Part shown: piece after piece, positions 9,965-21,382 of the stretch | How positions within the stretch are numbered: the first letter of the stretch is position 1 | Layout: every line of letters starts with the position of its first letter | NCBI GenBank assembly: GCA_963422465.1 | Contig: OY730170.1 | Location: 4,254,379 to 4,318,378 of the forward strand | Source of the DNA: Lichina pygmaea | Lineage: Eukaryota; Ascomycota; Lichinomycetes; Lichinales; Lichinaceae | Length of the DNA: 64,000 nucleotides | Direction: 5' to 3' | Translations under genes and position numbers: made by a program | The notes under the pieces: generated by a model | What the model was told of the DNA's origin: nothing | Seen by the model: only the letters and a program-made list of their open reading frames with translations | Databases searched by the model: none

Positions 9965-12153
9965 CTAGTGGTAGGGTATGATGGCGATCTGATCGATTCA
10001 GAGGTCAGCTCGTGGCTCCGTTCCTCGGCGATAGAGCCGGACGAGAGGAGAAAGGGAGAGAAAAAGTGCGACTGACCCCGTGCTGCACAGCATACGCTAA
10101 CCGGCTGCCGTCGGCGTTCCACGCCATAGTGTTCTGAGGAAACGCCACCCCGTCATCGCGATCGACGTCGTAAGACATCTCGTCGCCACCGCCGTTGTTG
10201 GCCGCGGTGCCGAAGCGGCCGCTGTCAGGGCTCTGCCACGAGCACTTGGGCAAGATCAGTTGGCCGTTCCCACTGGCATTGTTGTTGTTGTTGTTGTTGT
10301 TGTTGCCGCTGCCGTTGCCGCTGTCGTTCCGCCCGGTGCTGTTCGGAAGTTCCCACATCAGGACTTTGCCCGAGGTGGCCGCGGCCAGGACGGATCCGTC
10401 GGGCGAGAAGGCCATAGCCATGACCGGGAATCGGGAGAGCCCAAGCGGCAGCGTGTGAAGACACTGGTATGGCGCGTTGCCATTCCAGATCCGAACAGTG
10501 CCGTCGAGGGAGGCCGACGCGAGACGACGAGGCCGTTGGAGCTGGTCTTCCGGCCGAGCAGCGCTGTCGTCGTTGCCGGTATCCATCTCATTGTTGTCAT
10601 GGATGCTCAAGCTCGCGAGTCCGAGACCCGGAAGAGGCTGCCATTCGAGACAAGTGACGTCGGACTCGTGCGCGCTGAAGGAACGGAGATGGCCTTCAAG
10701 GTTCCAGATCTTAGGGAGGACAGTGGGAGTCAGCAAGGACGAAACGCAGCCGGTCAGAAGCAAGACGGGACCTGCCACCCACATCAACGACTCCCTCAGT
10801 GGTCACGGTGGCCAACTTTTGGGTGAGGAGGTCCTGCTGCGTCAACGAGATATCTCCCTGGTGCGGGATATCGTATCGACGCAACAGCGTCGTTCGGCGG
10901 CCGTTGAGACAGTGGAGCTCGATGAGTCGGCCGCCAATCAAGAAGAACCTCGCGTCGTCGATCCACCTGATGTGCTCCACCGCCTCAGAGAGACTGATGC
11001 AGTCGATGATCGCGGTGGTGATCGGGTTCCAGAGGAAGGTCTCGCTTCCGGTGTCGCTGGCACAGACGGCCACGAGAACGCTGCCCGACGGACTCCACCG
11101 GAGATCCAAGATCGGCATGGCGCTCTTCGGATACATGGCGAGGATCTCGCCCGTGTCGCGCCAGACGGCCACCTCGTTCTCAAAGATGTTTTCGTTGTTG
11201 TAGACTGCTACGGCAATCTTCGAGCCCAGGGGATGCCACGCCAGAGAGGAGACGACCCAAGGCACACCATTCTGGTCGAATGTGTCCACCTTGGACGACT
11301 TGAGCTCATGAGCCGAGGAGGCGTCGGGCCACGTGAACTTCCAGAACCGAGCCAGGGCGTCGGAGCCGGCCGTCACGAGTTTGGTCGGGTCGATGGGACT
11401 CCATACGCTGTACAGAACGTCACCCATGCCCGTGTCGAGGACGGCAGTGTGTGACGCCAATTCGATGACAGGCTCGACCTGGGTACCGATGCTCGGCCCA
11501 GTGGTAACCCGTGGGACGACCGGCTCTGCTGGGCCCGCGACGACGGGTGGAGCAGATGCAGGCATCATAGCGGCCTCGGACAGGACCGTGGCGCCATTCG
11601 CCTTCAGATCCTCTTCCATAGCATCGCCATGGCGGATGCCAACCGTGGTATCGGCTGCCGCAGCCACCGCGTGAGCAGCGGGCGGAGGTGTGACAGCATT
11701 GAAGAACTGCTCCGGGATCTGGTTCCGCGCAGGGTCCTGGAGGGTCGATATGGATATTAGCGAAGGGTCATGGCATATGCTTAGGACCGGAACCAGCGGA
11801 CCTTCAGACGAGTTTCAAGCTCGCACAGCTGCAGTCCCTTTTGCACGAGAGTTATGAGCATGTGGTTCTTGACGGTGGTAGCATGTGGAAGAGTCTGAGG
11901 ATCAGGCATCCAATCGCGCTGAAGCTTGACTGCAGCATCTCCGAAGCCTAGAGCTGTGAGCTGATGGCCGACTTGCAAGCCGACGGGCAGCATGCTAACC
12001 TGATTCCTGGAGGTACCTGAAAAACGGCTCCGTCAGCCAAACCTTTATGACATCACCAGAACTCGACAGTGTAGGGTCCCCATGCGGCCTGAATGAATTG
12101 ACGTACCTCCACACGATGTAGTTGACATGGTTGGCGCTAAGATGCTCGGCCAT
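9965..12153 (-). CDS. SIF2: LisH-WD40 protein, TBL1/Sif2-like
   Basis: Six exons on the minus strand: 12107-12153, 12000-12016 (only 17 nt), 11802-11953, 10783-11736, 10077-10709 and 9965-9988; 608 residues. The N-terminus reads MAEHLSANHVNYIVWRYLQE then GFGDAAVKLQRDW, a LisH motif as in TBL1. The middle is variable; the C-terminal two thirds is a WD40 propeller (VLYSVWSPIDPTKLVTAGSD, LAWHPLGSKIAVA, RLASASLDGTVRIWN). The last exon supplies IAIIPYH and stop, the usual TBL1 C-terminus. Intron 3 has an unusual GTCCGC donor and intron 4 ends AAG. A poly-Asn run (nine AAC codons, about 10275-10301) lies in a propeller loop. In yeast Sif2 is part of the Set3 histone deacetylase complex; animal TBL1 serves NCoR/SMRT. 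Acts in the nucleus. Confidence 0.88.
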
Positions 12154-12849
12154 TTTGTCCATCTTGAAAGGTTGATCCTTTTGGTCGAGACCAGAGAGGA
12201 TGAAGTTGCAGAAAAAAGATTGAGCGGACTCAAGAAGAAAGGAGATGCTCGAAGAAGTAGACCCCGAGGTCTATTCATGAATAGGAATTACGACAAGGTA
12301 TTACCCGGACGCAGTGGCATTGACAAACGCGCCGCGCGCGTCACTGTTCGCTATGGAGTCAGGCTCCTCGGTGGGGACTATCAAGTCCGGCCGGGTAATC
12401 TGGGGGAAGTCCCAGATAGTGAATGGGTTGATAGATGCCATTCAATTCTCTCAGGACGGCCTGCCAGCCATCGTGCCTTTGGATGAGTTGACGACGCAGT
12501 GGCTGCCAGTCCATGTTAAATGTCGTAGCTGTCCCTGCAGGTGCTGGTATCACTACCGTACGGTACGCGACAGAGATTACGTCGGCACGGTGGGGCTCCC
12601 AGTGGGCTCACAGGGATCTAAAGGCACGTAATTATGCCTCTCGCGAGTACCGTAGGCGCTGGGGCGCTATGTAAAAAGTAGTCTGTCAGTGATCACAGGA
12701 ATATGATCACTAATTGTCAGCTTGAAGTACCAATAATCAGGTCTTCTCACCACCGGAGCAAAGGTTATACACATCATGACATTTGTTCCCAGATGTGGCT
12801 CCGGGCGCTGCATCACGTGCACATGCCTTTACGTACTGTACGGTACGTA
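12154..12849. other. intergenic between SIF2-like gene and transposon
   Basis: About 0.7 kb with no recognised gene. It contains several GTACGGTAC-type palindromic words (near 12553 and 12836-12849), the last of which abuts the transposon target TA. Confidence 0.5.
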
Positions 12850-12892
12850 CCGTAGTCGATCACGTGACGCTAGTTATCACCCAACGCTCGGT
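12850..12892 (+). repeat. left terminal inverted repeat of pogo-like element
   Basis: Begins CCGTAGTCGATCACGTGACG, preceded by TA. It matches the reverse complement of 14939-14981 at 42 of 43 positions. It contains the E-box-like palindrome CACGTG. Confidence 0.93.
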
Positions 12893-13014
12893 TGAGCGAC
12901 CAAGCACCCCCTCAAGGAAAAGTTGAATAACTTAATAGATATTTGTCGGAACTATCTCAAACTTGGATATATGATAGAATAGCATGTATAGAAGAGATAG
13001 TGAACAATAGAAGT

Positions 13015-14905
13015 CTAGTGTACAAAGCGTGATGGCTTCTTCAAGACTCGACAACATGAAGTCAGTTTAGGAGCCTCCTCCTCAGAGCTCCACTTATCTT
13101 TGTCATCTTCAATGATAGGAGCTTCCTTGCTTGGTGGAGAAGACTCCTCAACAGTCTCTGAGCCTCCCTGGACCTTCTCCTTTCCTACTGCCTGCTTTTT
13201 GGCCTCCCTATTAGCTTTCACAATTGCAGCTTTTTTGGTCTTCTCTTCTCTTGCCACTTGACGAGCAATTTCTCGGTCAGCCTGTTGCTCTTCCTTCTCC
13301 AATTGCTTTTGCGTACGCTCCCCTTCTTCCTATCCTTCTCCTCCTTCTTCTGCTTCTCCTCCTACTCCTTTTCAGCATTTCTTGCAAGTGCAGCTTGGAT
13401 TTTTGTTGGAGTGAAGATCTGAGGCTTATTATCCTCCTCTCCAAGCAGATTGAGCCGCTTTCCTCGCTGTTTCTTCTTCTTCTCCATTAGTAGAGCCTGT
13501 GTTAGCTGTTCCACTGTAGCTTTGTAGAGATCTCGCTCTGTGATAACTTTTGCAAAGCCATCACTGATCTGCTCAAGCCCTTCTGAGGAAGTAGCTTTCT
13601 TCTGCACTTGAATTGCATAACAGAAAGATTTGAATGTAACAGGAGTCTTAGCACAGATAGGGGCAGGTTTCTGAGGTGTATGAGAAGGTGGATTAAGAAC
13701 ATCAAGTACTCGAGAAGTATTCAGGGGAAAGATACCAGTAGCCTCAAAAGCTGACTGAATATTCTGAGTTGTAAAGCTTTTTTGCCACGCAGAATAGAAG
13801 ATAGGCCAGAAGATGTGTTTTGTGATAGATGTAATGCCTAAGCTGTTACGCATCACAACATCAAGCTGTTGGGAATAGTGTTGTGCTAGGGGAGAGAAAA
13901 GACCAACATCAAGGGGCTGTAATCGATGGGTAGTATGAGGAGGTAGTACAAGAATAATAATACTATTTGCATCAGCGTATTCAAGGAAAGGAAGATTAAC
14001 ATAGCTAGAATGGCCATCAACAATAAGAAGACGACGACGGCTTCGTCCTGTCTAAGTTCTGGTAGACTTGTTGAAGACTTTCTCCAACCATTGCAGACCT
14101 AGATCATTATTAGTCCACCCTTTCTCAGAGACAGCAAAATATACCTCAGTATTGTTCAGATCTTGCACCCAGGTATCAAGAAGGTCATGAGATTGACCTT
14201 GGTAGATAAGAGTTGGAGGGATATATGATCCAGTTACTCGAACACATGCAGCTAGAGTCACAAACTCTCGACTCCTATCTTGATTAACACCTAGAATTCT
14301 GCCAGCTTTCCGTGCCTCCTTGTTGACAATTCGTCGTGTGGCATGCCCCTGGCCAATAAGGAAGCCTTTCTCGTCAACATTGTAGATGTTATCCGCTGTG
14401 ATGTGGTGTTTCTCAATAGCGTCATCTAGCTATATGAAGATTAGCAAGAATTCATCAATAATACTGGGGATAGTAATACCAGCTGGTAAAAAGCCTTGAT
14501 TTGGGCTATAGATTCTGCCCATTTACACTTCTTATCTATAGGCTTCAGGTAGACACTTTCAATAGTGTCCAAATGACGTTGCACAAAGCGTTGCGTCCAG
14601 CACTTCCCAAGAGGTCTTCTGGCAATACGTTCTGCCAAGTCTCGGACAACCTGAGGTGTCATTGGCCATCCCTTAAGGCTCAGAGCACTGATACGCTCTA
14701 CCAGAACTGCTTCCTGGCTATCGGAGAGAGCTTTGACGATCGTGGAGTTGACTTCTTTTCGGGAGGTGCTCTTCCCCTGGTGGCGACGAGAAAGTGCATG
14801 ACGACTGATATCATGCTTTACAGCAGTTGCCGTATAGTTGATTCGATCCGCTAGGTCCAGCTCAGCAAGAGCATCACTCATTCGGTCGTCGTATGACCTC
14901 TCCAT
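13015..14905 (-). pseudogene. transposase of the pogo-like element, broken
   Basis: Starts at 14903-14905 (MERSYDDRMSDALAELDLAD). An intron with a GTATTA donor and ATATAG acceptor (about 14380-14450) joins AQIKAFYQL to LDDAIEKHHITADNIYNVDE. A TAG stop at 14052-14054 falls between the first and second catalytic Asp blocks, another stop follows ALARNAEKE near 13362, and the Lys/Glu-rich tail (13015-13302) is in a different frame. So at least two stops and one frameshift are present. Catalytic Asp residues are still visible (NVDE, IVDGH, LQPLD). Full length would be about 560 residues, normal for Fot/pogo transposases. Confidence 0.85.
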
Positions 14906-14938
14906 GGCGATATAAAAAAAAGGTCAAAATCTACAAAT

Positions 14939-14981
14939 ACCGAGCGTTGGGTGATAACGAGCGTCACGTGATCGACTACGG
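14939..14981 (-). repeat. right terminal inverted repeat of pogo-like element
   Basis: Reverse complement of the left repeat with a single difference, followed by the target-site TA at 14982-14983. It ends 131 bp upstream of the next gene's ATG, inside its probable promoter. Confidence 0.93.
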
Positions 14982-15112
14982 TACCGAAGTACTTTCGTAC
15001 TCTACGCGCATCGTCCAGTACGACCGTCTCAAGCTGCCACTCGTCTTGGACCCGACAGAGCCGTATGACCTGGGAGACGTTGGCCACTGTTCAACGATAA
15101 CTCGTTAGCGCC

Positions 15113-16300
15113 ATGCCGTTGAGAATCAACATCCCGCCATTGACGCGGATTCTACTCGGCGTCCTTCTGGCTCTGTCCTTCCTGAACTTTGGGATCGCGT
15201 ATTCGCAATGGGTCAAGAGGCATCGCGAGAGACCGGGAGCTGATGCGATGCCGTTGTATGTGCCGTACCTTACACTGGTCCCACAGCTGTCCATATTCTA
15301 TCCGTGGGCTTTCGCTACTGCGACCTTTGTCGAGCCAAACATCCTCGCCTTGGTGCTTTCAGCAGCGACCATCCTCTATGGCGGACGGTATCTCGAGCGA
15401 GCATGGGGCACCACCGAACTTGCTCGCTTCCTTCTCATCGTGGTCCTAACATCCAACATCTCCGCATCTGGAGCCAGCATTGGCTGGTATGCTGTTGCGA
15501 GAGCTACTTCGACACCGTAGGCTTGCCCTTATGAGTGGTTGAAGGACACTTGTGCTAATTTCGACCCTAGCTACGTTACTATTGGTGGTGGCGTTGCTTT
15601 GCAGAGCGCCTTTCTGGTGGCCTTCAAGCAGCTCGTTCCGGAACACACCGTCGCGATCGCCAAAGGGATCATCAAGATTCGAGTCAAGCACTTTCCGGCT
15701 CTGTTTCTCGCGATGCATTACATCGCAGCTCTAGTCCTGCGCACGTACACGAGCACGTTTCTGGCTTGGTCGGGCTTTTTAATTTCGTGGACATATCTCC
15801 GCTTCTATAAGTTCACTCCCGACTACACCTCAGCCGCCACGGGCCGAAGCTCGGGGACGCGCGGCGATGCATCAGACACCTTTGCCTTTGCCTCCTTCGT
15901 TCCGGAGCCGCTGTCCTCCTCTGTCGCTGTTGTGTCCGACCGGATATATGCCGTCCTCTTGATCCTGCGCATATGTACTCCTTTCTCCGCCGAAGACGTC
16001 GAAGTCGGGAACGAGCAGGCGATGGCAAGGAGCGAAGCAGCATTACCCACCACGTCGAATGGCGCTGGCGGACGAGCTCCCATCAGGAGTGGGGGCAAGC
16101 GGGAAGAGGCGGAGCGTCGAAGGGCTTTGGCCCTCAAGGCCCTCGATCAGCGTCTGAATGCTGCATCCAGCCGTGCGCAGCAGCAGCCCCATGCACAACA
16201 CCAGCAACCAGCAGCTGCCGGGCCATCCCGTACCTCTGAAACGGACGGGGCACCTGGTAGCCAGGACGTGGGAACAAACGGGGACGGTGTCAATCGCTGA
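15113..16300 (+). CDS. TMEM115/DUF1751 rhomboid-like Golgi membrane protein
   Basis: Two exons, 15113-15486 and 15571-16300, giving 367 residues. The 84 nt intron has GTATGC, a GTGCTAAT branch site and a CCTAG acceptor. The protein has several membrane helices, the conserved LVPEHTVAI, KIRVKHFPALFLAM and FLISWTYLRFYKF blocks of DUF1751 (yeast YOL107W, human TMEM115), and a charged, Gln-rich cytosolic tail with an Arg/Glu helix near residue 310. The fold is related to rhomboids but the protease Ser/His pair is not expected or seen. The human relative is a Golgi protein linked to retrograde transport. The join at residue 125 gives SIGCYVTIGGG and is slightly shorter than in relatives, so an extra small exon cannot be excluded. 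Confidence 0.85.
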
Positions 16301-16890
16301 GGAGAGCTTTCATTCGACTGCTTCGTGTCTCATTCAAGCGCGCGGATCTGTATTTATCCTACCATTTCCTTTGGCTGTTAGGCGTTTGTTGTTCCCAACA
16401 TCTTTGAATCTAGTGTTGCTAGCTTGGTGAGATGTATCCCGGAAAAGTGGGCATGTGAACGCGAGCTTCGTCCTCCTGGTACGCTGGCATGTCCGTTTAC
16501 AGTTCTACAAAAGATGCTTCATAATACTTGTCAATACTCGTACTTTGTACAGTTCTTGGTCTCTCAGGCACATCAGGCTACAATACGAGATGCAGCTGAA
16601 GTTACGATGCGACTAATAGTATCGTAAGTTACGACCTGGCATGCCAGGGACTGCAAGTCTCACAGTATCTGAGGCTGCTACATCATGTGATACCGTACTG
16701 TACATCACGTGCTTTAGGGCTACTTGAATGTCGTATCTTTTGAGGACCGCTAGGACTTCACGCGCCAATTAATCTGTTAAAAATTGCAACATGCAATCAT
16801 TCCCAGACGACCTCTTTGTGGACTGTCTACAATAGAAGCCGAGTAGATCAGACTGCATTATACTAAGCTGTCATCGGTGTTTCCCTTGGT
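16301..16890. other. intergenic
   Basis: 590 bp with no recognised gene; includes a CCGTACTGTACATCACGTG word near 16693-16711, part of the GTAC-rich intergenic motif described in the findings. Confidence 0.5.
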
Positions 16891-19800
16891 ATGGAGGCTG
16901 CACCCAGCAGTCTCGAGGACCGCCTTCGCTCGGTGACATTACCCCAAGTTCGGGTGGTATTATCAGCTGTTCAAGATACTTTGCGGGACCAGAAAACCGA
17001 ACCGACCGCCACAGCGTACTTCTCGATCGTGTTGGTGCTGCTGGGCCAGTCTACTCCAGCTTCCAATGGAATCCTGAACAGAGACTTGGCGACATCAGTC
17101 ATATACCTATTGGATACCATCACGCCTTTCGTTCCACCACTACTACTACGCTCAAAGTTCTCGCAGATACTGGCCCATCTGAGCACAGCATTTACACATG
17201 CTGAAGCTGATGCGCCGCTGCTTCGGCCAGCAACGGGATGTTTGGAGTCCATCTTGGTCGTGCAAGATGCGGCAGCCTGGAGTCTACCTCAGACTCAGGT
17301 GGGCCCAAGGCGTGCTCTTGCCATTTTGTTGAATCTAGCTCTGGATCGTCGACCGAAAGTCCGGAAACGAGCCCTACAAGCACTGACCAAAGTGCTGACC
17401 CATCCGCCAAACCCATACCTGGATCACCCTGCAGCAGAACTCTGCGCTGAGACTTCTCTCAAGCGCCTACGAGACCTTGCAGCTGCAGCGGGGAAGGGCA
17501 GGAAAGCCCGGTCCCAGGACGATATCACCCATGACCCTGCGCTCATTCACGCGCTGCAGCTGGTGAAAACGATTGCTGCAGCATCAGGTGGATGGCCGAG
17601 CGAGAATCTCGAGTCGCTATGCGGGCTCCTCCTGGACACGGCCAAATCAAGTCATGAATACCTCATCATGGCCACCTTTGACGTTTTTGAGGCCATATTC
17701 TTGGGCATGACGGACGAGCTGGCGTCAGCCAAGCTGCCGCGCTTGTTAGAGGTTATCTCGCAGCTGAGGCCATCTGAGGACGATTCTCATCTTCTACCCC
17801 CTTGGGTCGCCATCCTGACCAGAGGGCACGACGTGTGGGCCCACGTCAACCCGCAGGAGACCTTCCAAGAGCTCCCCACGGGATTCCGGCTTTTGTCGGG
17901 ATTTCTGGCGTCGACGTCCTCAAACATACGCGAATCAGCCTCGGAGGGGTTGATCTCGCTGCTGGAAAACTGCATCCCGAATCTGGCTCCCTGGGACCGG
18001 TCTGGGTATGCAGATCACGTATTCGCCGAGCTGGCAGAGGCAGCCAAAGAACTCCTGACGGTGAAATATCGGGACGCTTGGGAAGGGGTCTTCAAGACGA
18101 TTGGTGTCATGTTCGAAGCCTTCCAGGTGCGAGCGGACCCGTCAATGGCAGATATTCTGAAAGTTGTAAGCGAACTACGAAGCGCCGATGCCTTTCAAGG
18201 GAAGAAAGAAGCGGATGAGGTCATTGGCCAGGCTGTCGCAGCCATAGGCCCAGAGTCTGCCCTTCGAATCTTGCCCTTGAACCTGCTGGATTCAGAGCCT
18301 GGTCAGTCCGGTCGAGCGTGGATGCTTCCCATTCTGCGCAACCACGTATCAAACGCAAGCTTGGCTCACTTCAGGTCGGAGTTTGTACCTCTCAGCGCAG
18401 CCATTTTCCAAAAGATTATCGACAAAGGGGATGCCGAACACACGATGGAGACAAAGATATTTGAGACGGTGGTACAGCAAATATGGGGCATCTTCCCTGG
18501 CTATTGTGATCTGCCTCGTGGCTTGCAACAAGTATGTTGAATTTCTGCTGTCGATTCGTTCCAGATCTGGATGGCGTAGCTGAGACCACGCTCCAGTCGT
18601 TCGACCAAGGCTTCGCCGAGCAAATTGCAACCATTCTGTACAAGCAGGTGCAACTGCGGGCAGACGTCTGCAAGGCATTGCAAAATCTGGTGGATTCCAA
18701 CAAAGCCATCGTCGGTCTCGAAGACAACGGAGAGCAGGTGGCTATGCGAACCGGAATATCCACAGCCGAGGCGCAACAGAACCTGGAGTATCTAGCCACT
18801 TTTGCGGGAAACGTGCTGGCGGTCCTGTTCAACGTGTATAGTGAGACGCTTCCTCAGTATCGTGGCTACATCCTCACCTGTATCAATGCGTACTTGAGCA
18901 TCACGCCGCAAGAAGTAAGACACTCTCAGAGCTTCCAACCCGTAGACTGCGCTGGTGCTGACTTGGGATGCAGGAGCTAAACAGTACCTTCTCGAAAGTC
19001 GTGTCTCTGTTCAAGGCCTCTCTTGAAGAAGCCGGAGCTGAACAGCAGGCCGACAAGCCCAAGAAGAGCGGCGGGAACAAAGTGCCCCCCATGAGCCACA
19101 CGTTCATGACGCTGATCATCACAGTGGCCCCGTATCTCCCACACGAGAGCTACCCAGAGCTGTTTACCCTGGTGATGTCACTCGTTCAAGGCGGCGGCGA
19201 TGCGCAGCTTCAGAAGAAGGCCTACAAGCTGTTCCCGCGATTGGCGGAATCCGAAGCGGGAACGGCCGCCCTCCGAAAATGGGGCAGCGAGTCGGCAGAC
19301 ACGGTCGTGAAGAGCTCAGACAAAGTGTCATCTCCGGCGAGACGAGATAGACTGGCGGCTATCGCCTGTCTTATGGAATTCACGGACCGTCTTGAGCTCA
19401 TACCGTCTGTTCTCCCTGAGACTATAATATCGGTCAAAGAGGTCAACGAGAAGGCTCGGGAGGCGGCATTCGAGTTGCTGGTCAGGATGGGCAGGAGGAT
19501 GGAAAGCGGAGGAAGTGTCATCATGTCGAGAGTGCCAAATGTGCCGGAGGACGCGCCCGATCGTGACGCTACATTGACAGAGTACTTCACCATGGTTGCT
19601 GCTGGGCTCGCCGACACGTCACCACATGTAGTCAGCGCCACCGTCACGGCCTTGGCACGGCTGCTCTACGAGTTCAGAGGTCAGTGTTGTCTCTCAATGG
19701 TATGAAAGTGATTTCGTTTCTGACACACATGGCTGCAGGCAAGCTTGAGACCAGAACAATAGACGGCCTCGTGTCGACTGTTGATGAGTTTTTGACCTCG

Positions 19801-20979
19801 AAAAACAGGGAAATCGTACGATCCGTGCTAGGGTTCGTCAAAGTCTGCGTCATCTCCCTGCCGGTTTCTGTCTTGCAGAGTCGGCTGCAGACGCTCGTAC
19901 CGAATCTTGTGCGATGGAACCACGAGCAGCGAGCGCGCTTCAAGGCTAAGATCAAGCATATCCTGGAACGAATGATCCGCCGGTTTGGCGTCGACGCGGT
20001 GGCGAAGCACTGCCCACCCGAAGACCAGAAGCTGATAGCCAACATCAGGAAGACGAAGGAGCGGAGGAAACGGAAGAAGGACGCCAACGACGACGATCCC
20101 CCGGCTCGAGACGACGCTGGCAAGGGCGGCAGTAGCGGCGGCGCATACGGAACCGAGTTCGATGAGGCGCTGTATGGGAGTGACGATAGCGAGACCAGCT
20201 CCGACGAGGAGGTTACGGGCCGGAAGCCGTCGCAGAAGAAGCAGCACGGCACCGAGAGTGGCCGGACGTTCATCATCGAAGACTACGACGACGATCCTAT
20301 CGATCTACTCGATCCCAAGTCTCTTGCGCGAATGTCTTCGACAAAGCCTCGCTACACACAGCTGGCGGGCAACAGGAAGAAGATCAAGGCGCAAACGAAC
20401 ACGGACGGGAAGCTAGTGCTAGGCGGCGACGGCGATAGTGGGGACGTCACGCTCACCAAATCAGCCTCCGACACGAACGCCATCACCGGCAAGGCGGACC
20501 CTGGCGCCGGTGTCAACGCATTCGTCGAGGCACTCAAGGGCAAAGATGCAGCACAGCGAGGCCAACGGGGTCGGTTGAAGTTCAGCAACAAGGGGAGAGC
20601 CGGCGACGACGACCACGAGGAAGGCAAAGGTCGGGGAGGGAATGTAGACCAGGACGTCATGGACATTGACGACCTGTCCAAGAAAGTCACAGCGCTACGC
20701 ACGTCCAACGCAAAGCCGAAGCAGACGCAGCACGACGCGAAAGGGCGGCCGAATCGGAGCGGCCGAGGCGGCATCAAGGCGACGCAGAGCCAACGACGCG
20801 GCCTCGGCGCGCTGCTGACAGGCACGAAGACGAGAGACGCCGCCGCGCCGACGACGAACACCAGCAGATCGGCCTTCAAGGTCGGCAAGCCGACGACGAA
20901 CGCTCGGGCCCAATCCAAACGGACGGCCGGAGCCGGTGCCATGGCGAGGAAGAGAGCAAAGGGTAGACAGACGCAATGA
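16891..20979 (+). CDS. RRP12: ribosomal RNA processing protein Rrp12
   Basis: Four exons: 16891-18531, 18597-18914, 18974-19679 and 19739-20979, for 1,301 residues (yeast Rrp12 is 1,228). Introns of 65, 59 and 59 nt have GTATGT, GTAAGA and GTCAGT donors. The first join gives CDLPRGLQQSFDQGFAE, which lines up without gaps with the family pattern and fixes the acceptor at 18596. The N-terminal 900 residues are HEAT-like helical repeats including the NUC173 region. Conserved landmarks include LRADVCKALQNLVDSNKAI and FLTSKNREIVRSVLGFVKVC. The C-terminal 350 residues are basic and acidic low complexity with nuclear localisation-type KERRKRKKD. Rrp12 works in nuclear export of pre-40S and pre-60S subunits and is a nucleolar protein. 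Confidence 0.95.
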
Positions 20980-21382
20980 ATAGAGACATTTGAATGGGAT
21001 TTGACAGACGATATCAAGGGGTAGTAGAAGGCTGGCGTCACGGGGAGTAGTAGTCGTCTGTGCAGTGGCAGTAGTCTCTCCAGCGATAGCATTCTGTGCG
21101 ATGATAGTACTGGTAGTCTGTGCCGCGATAGTGCTCTGTGCAATGATAGTCCTGATAGTCTCTCCAGCGACAGTACGTGCGTACTTTGTGCAGCGATAGT
21201 ACACTGGTGATCTGTGCAATGGTACGTAGTCCCGTACGGTACTAGTCGTGCTAGTGTACCTCTGTACATGCGAAGCCGATCTACTCGTATTCATTTGTGC
21301 GTGATAGAAGTGCCTAAGTAGGGCTAAGCTAACAGTCACGTAGGGTGTCACGTGATTCGGTAACCACACTATCCCTCCCCTA
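20980..21382. other. intergenic with diverged minisatellite
   Basis: Between RRP12 and the palindrome. About 21045-21225 is built from variants of TAGTCTSTCCAGCGATAG and CTGTGCRATGATAGT blocks, an old tandem repeat. A GTACGTAGTCCCGTACGGTAC cluster lies at about 21221-21241. Confidence 0.55.

Larger units (their letters stand above)
12850..14981 (-). mobile_element. pogo/Fot-like (Tc1/mariner superfamily) DNA transposon
   Basis: A 2,132 bp element bounded by 43 bp terminal inverted repeats (12850-12892 and 14939-14981) that differ at one base, and flanked by TA on both sides (12848-12849 and 14982-14983). The minus strand carries a transposase with an HTH/CENP-B-like DNA-binding half (TATAVKHDISRHALSRRHQG), then a DDE core (IYNVDEKGFLIG; RRLLIVDGHSSYV; HRLQPLDVGLFSPL) and a Lys/Glu-rich tail. 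TA duplications, inverted ends and the D..D pattern are diagnostic of pogo/Fot elements. The nearly identical ends suggest a fairly recent insertion, but the transposase frame is interrupted, so this copy is probably not autonomous. Confidence 0.92.
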
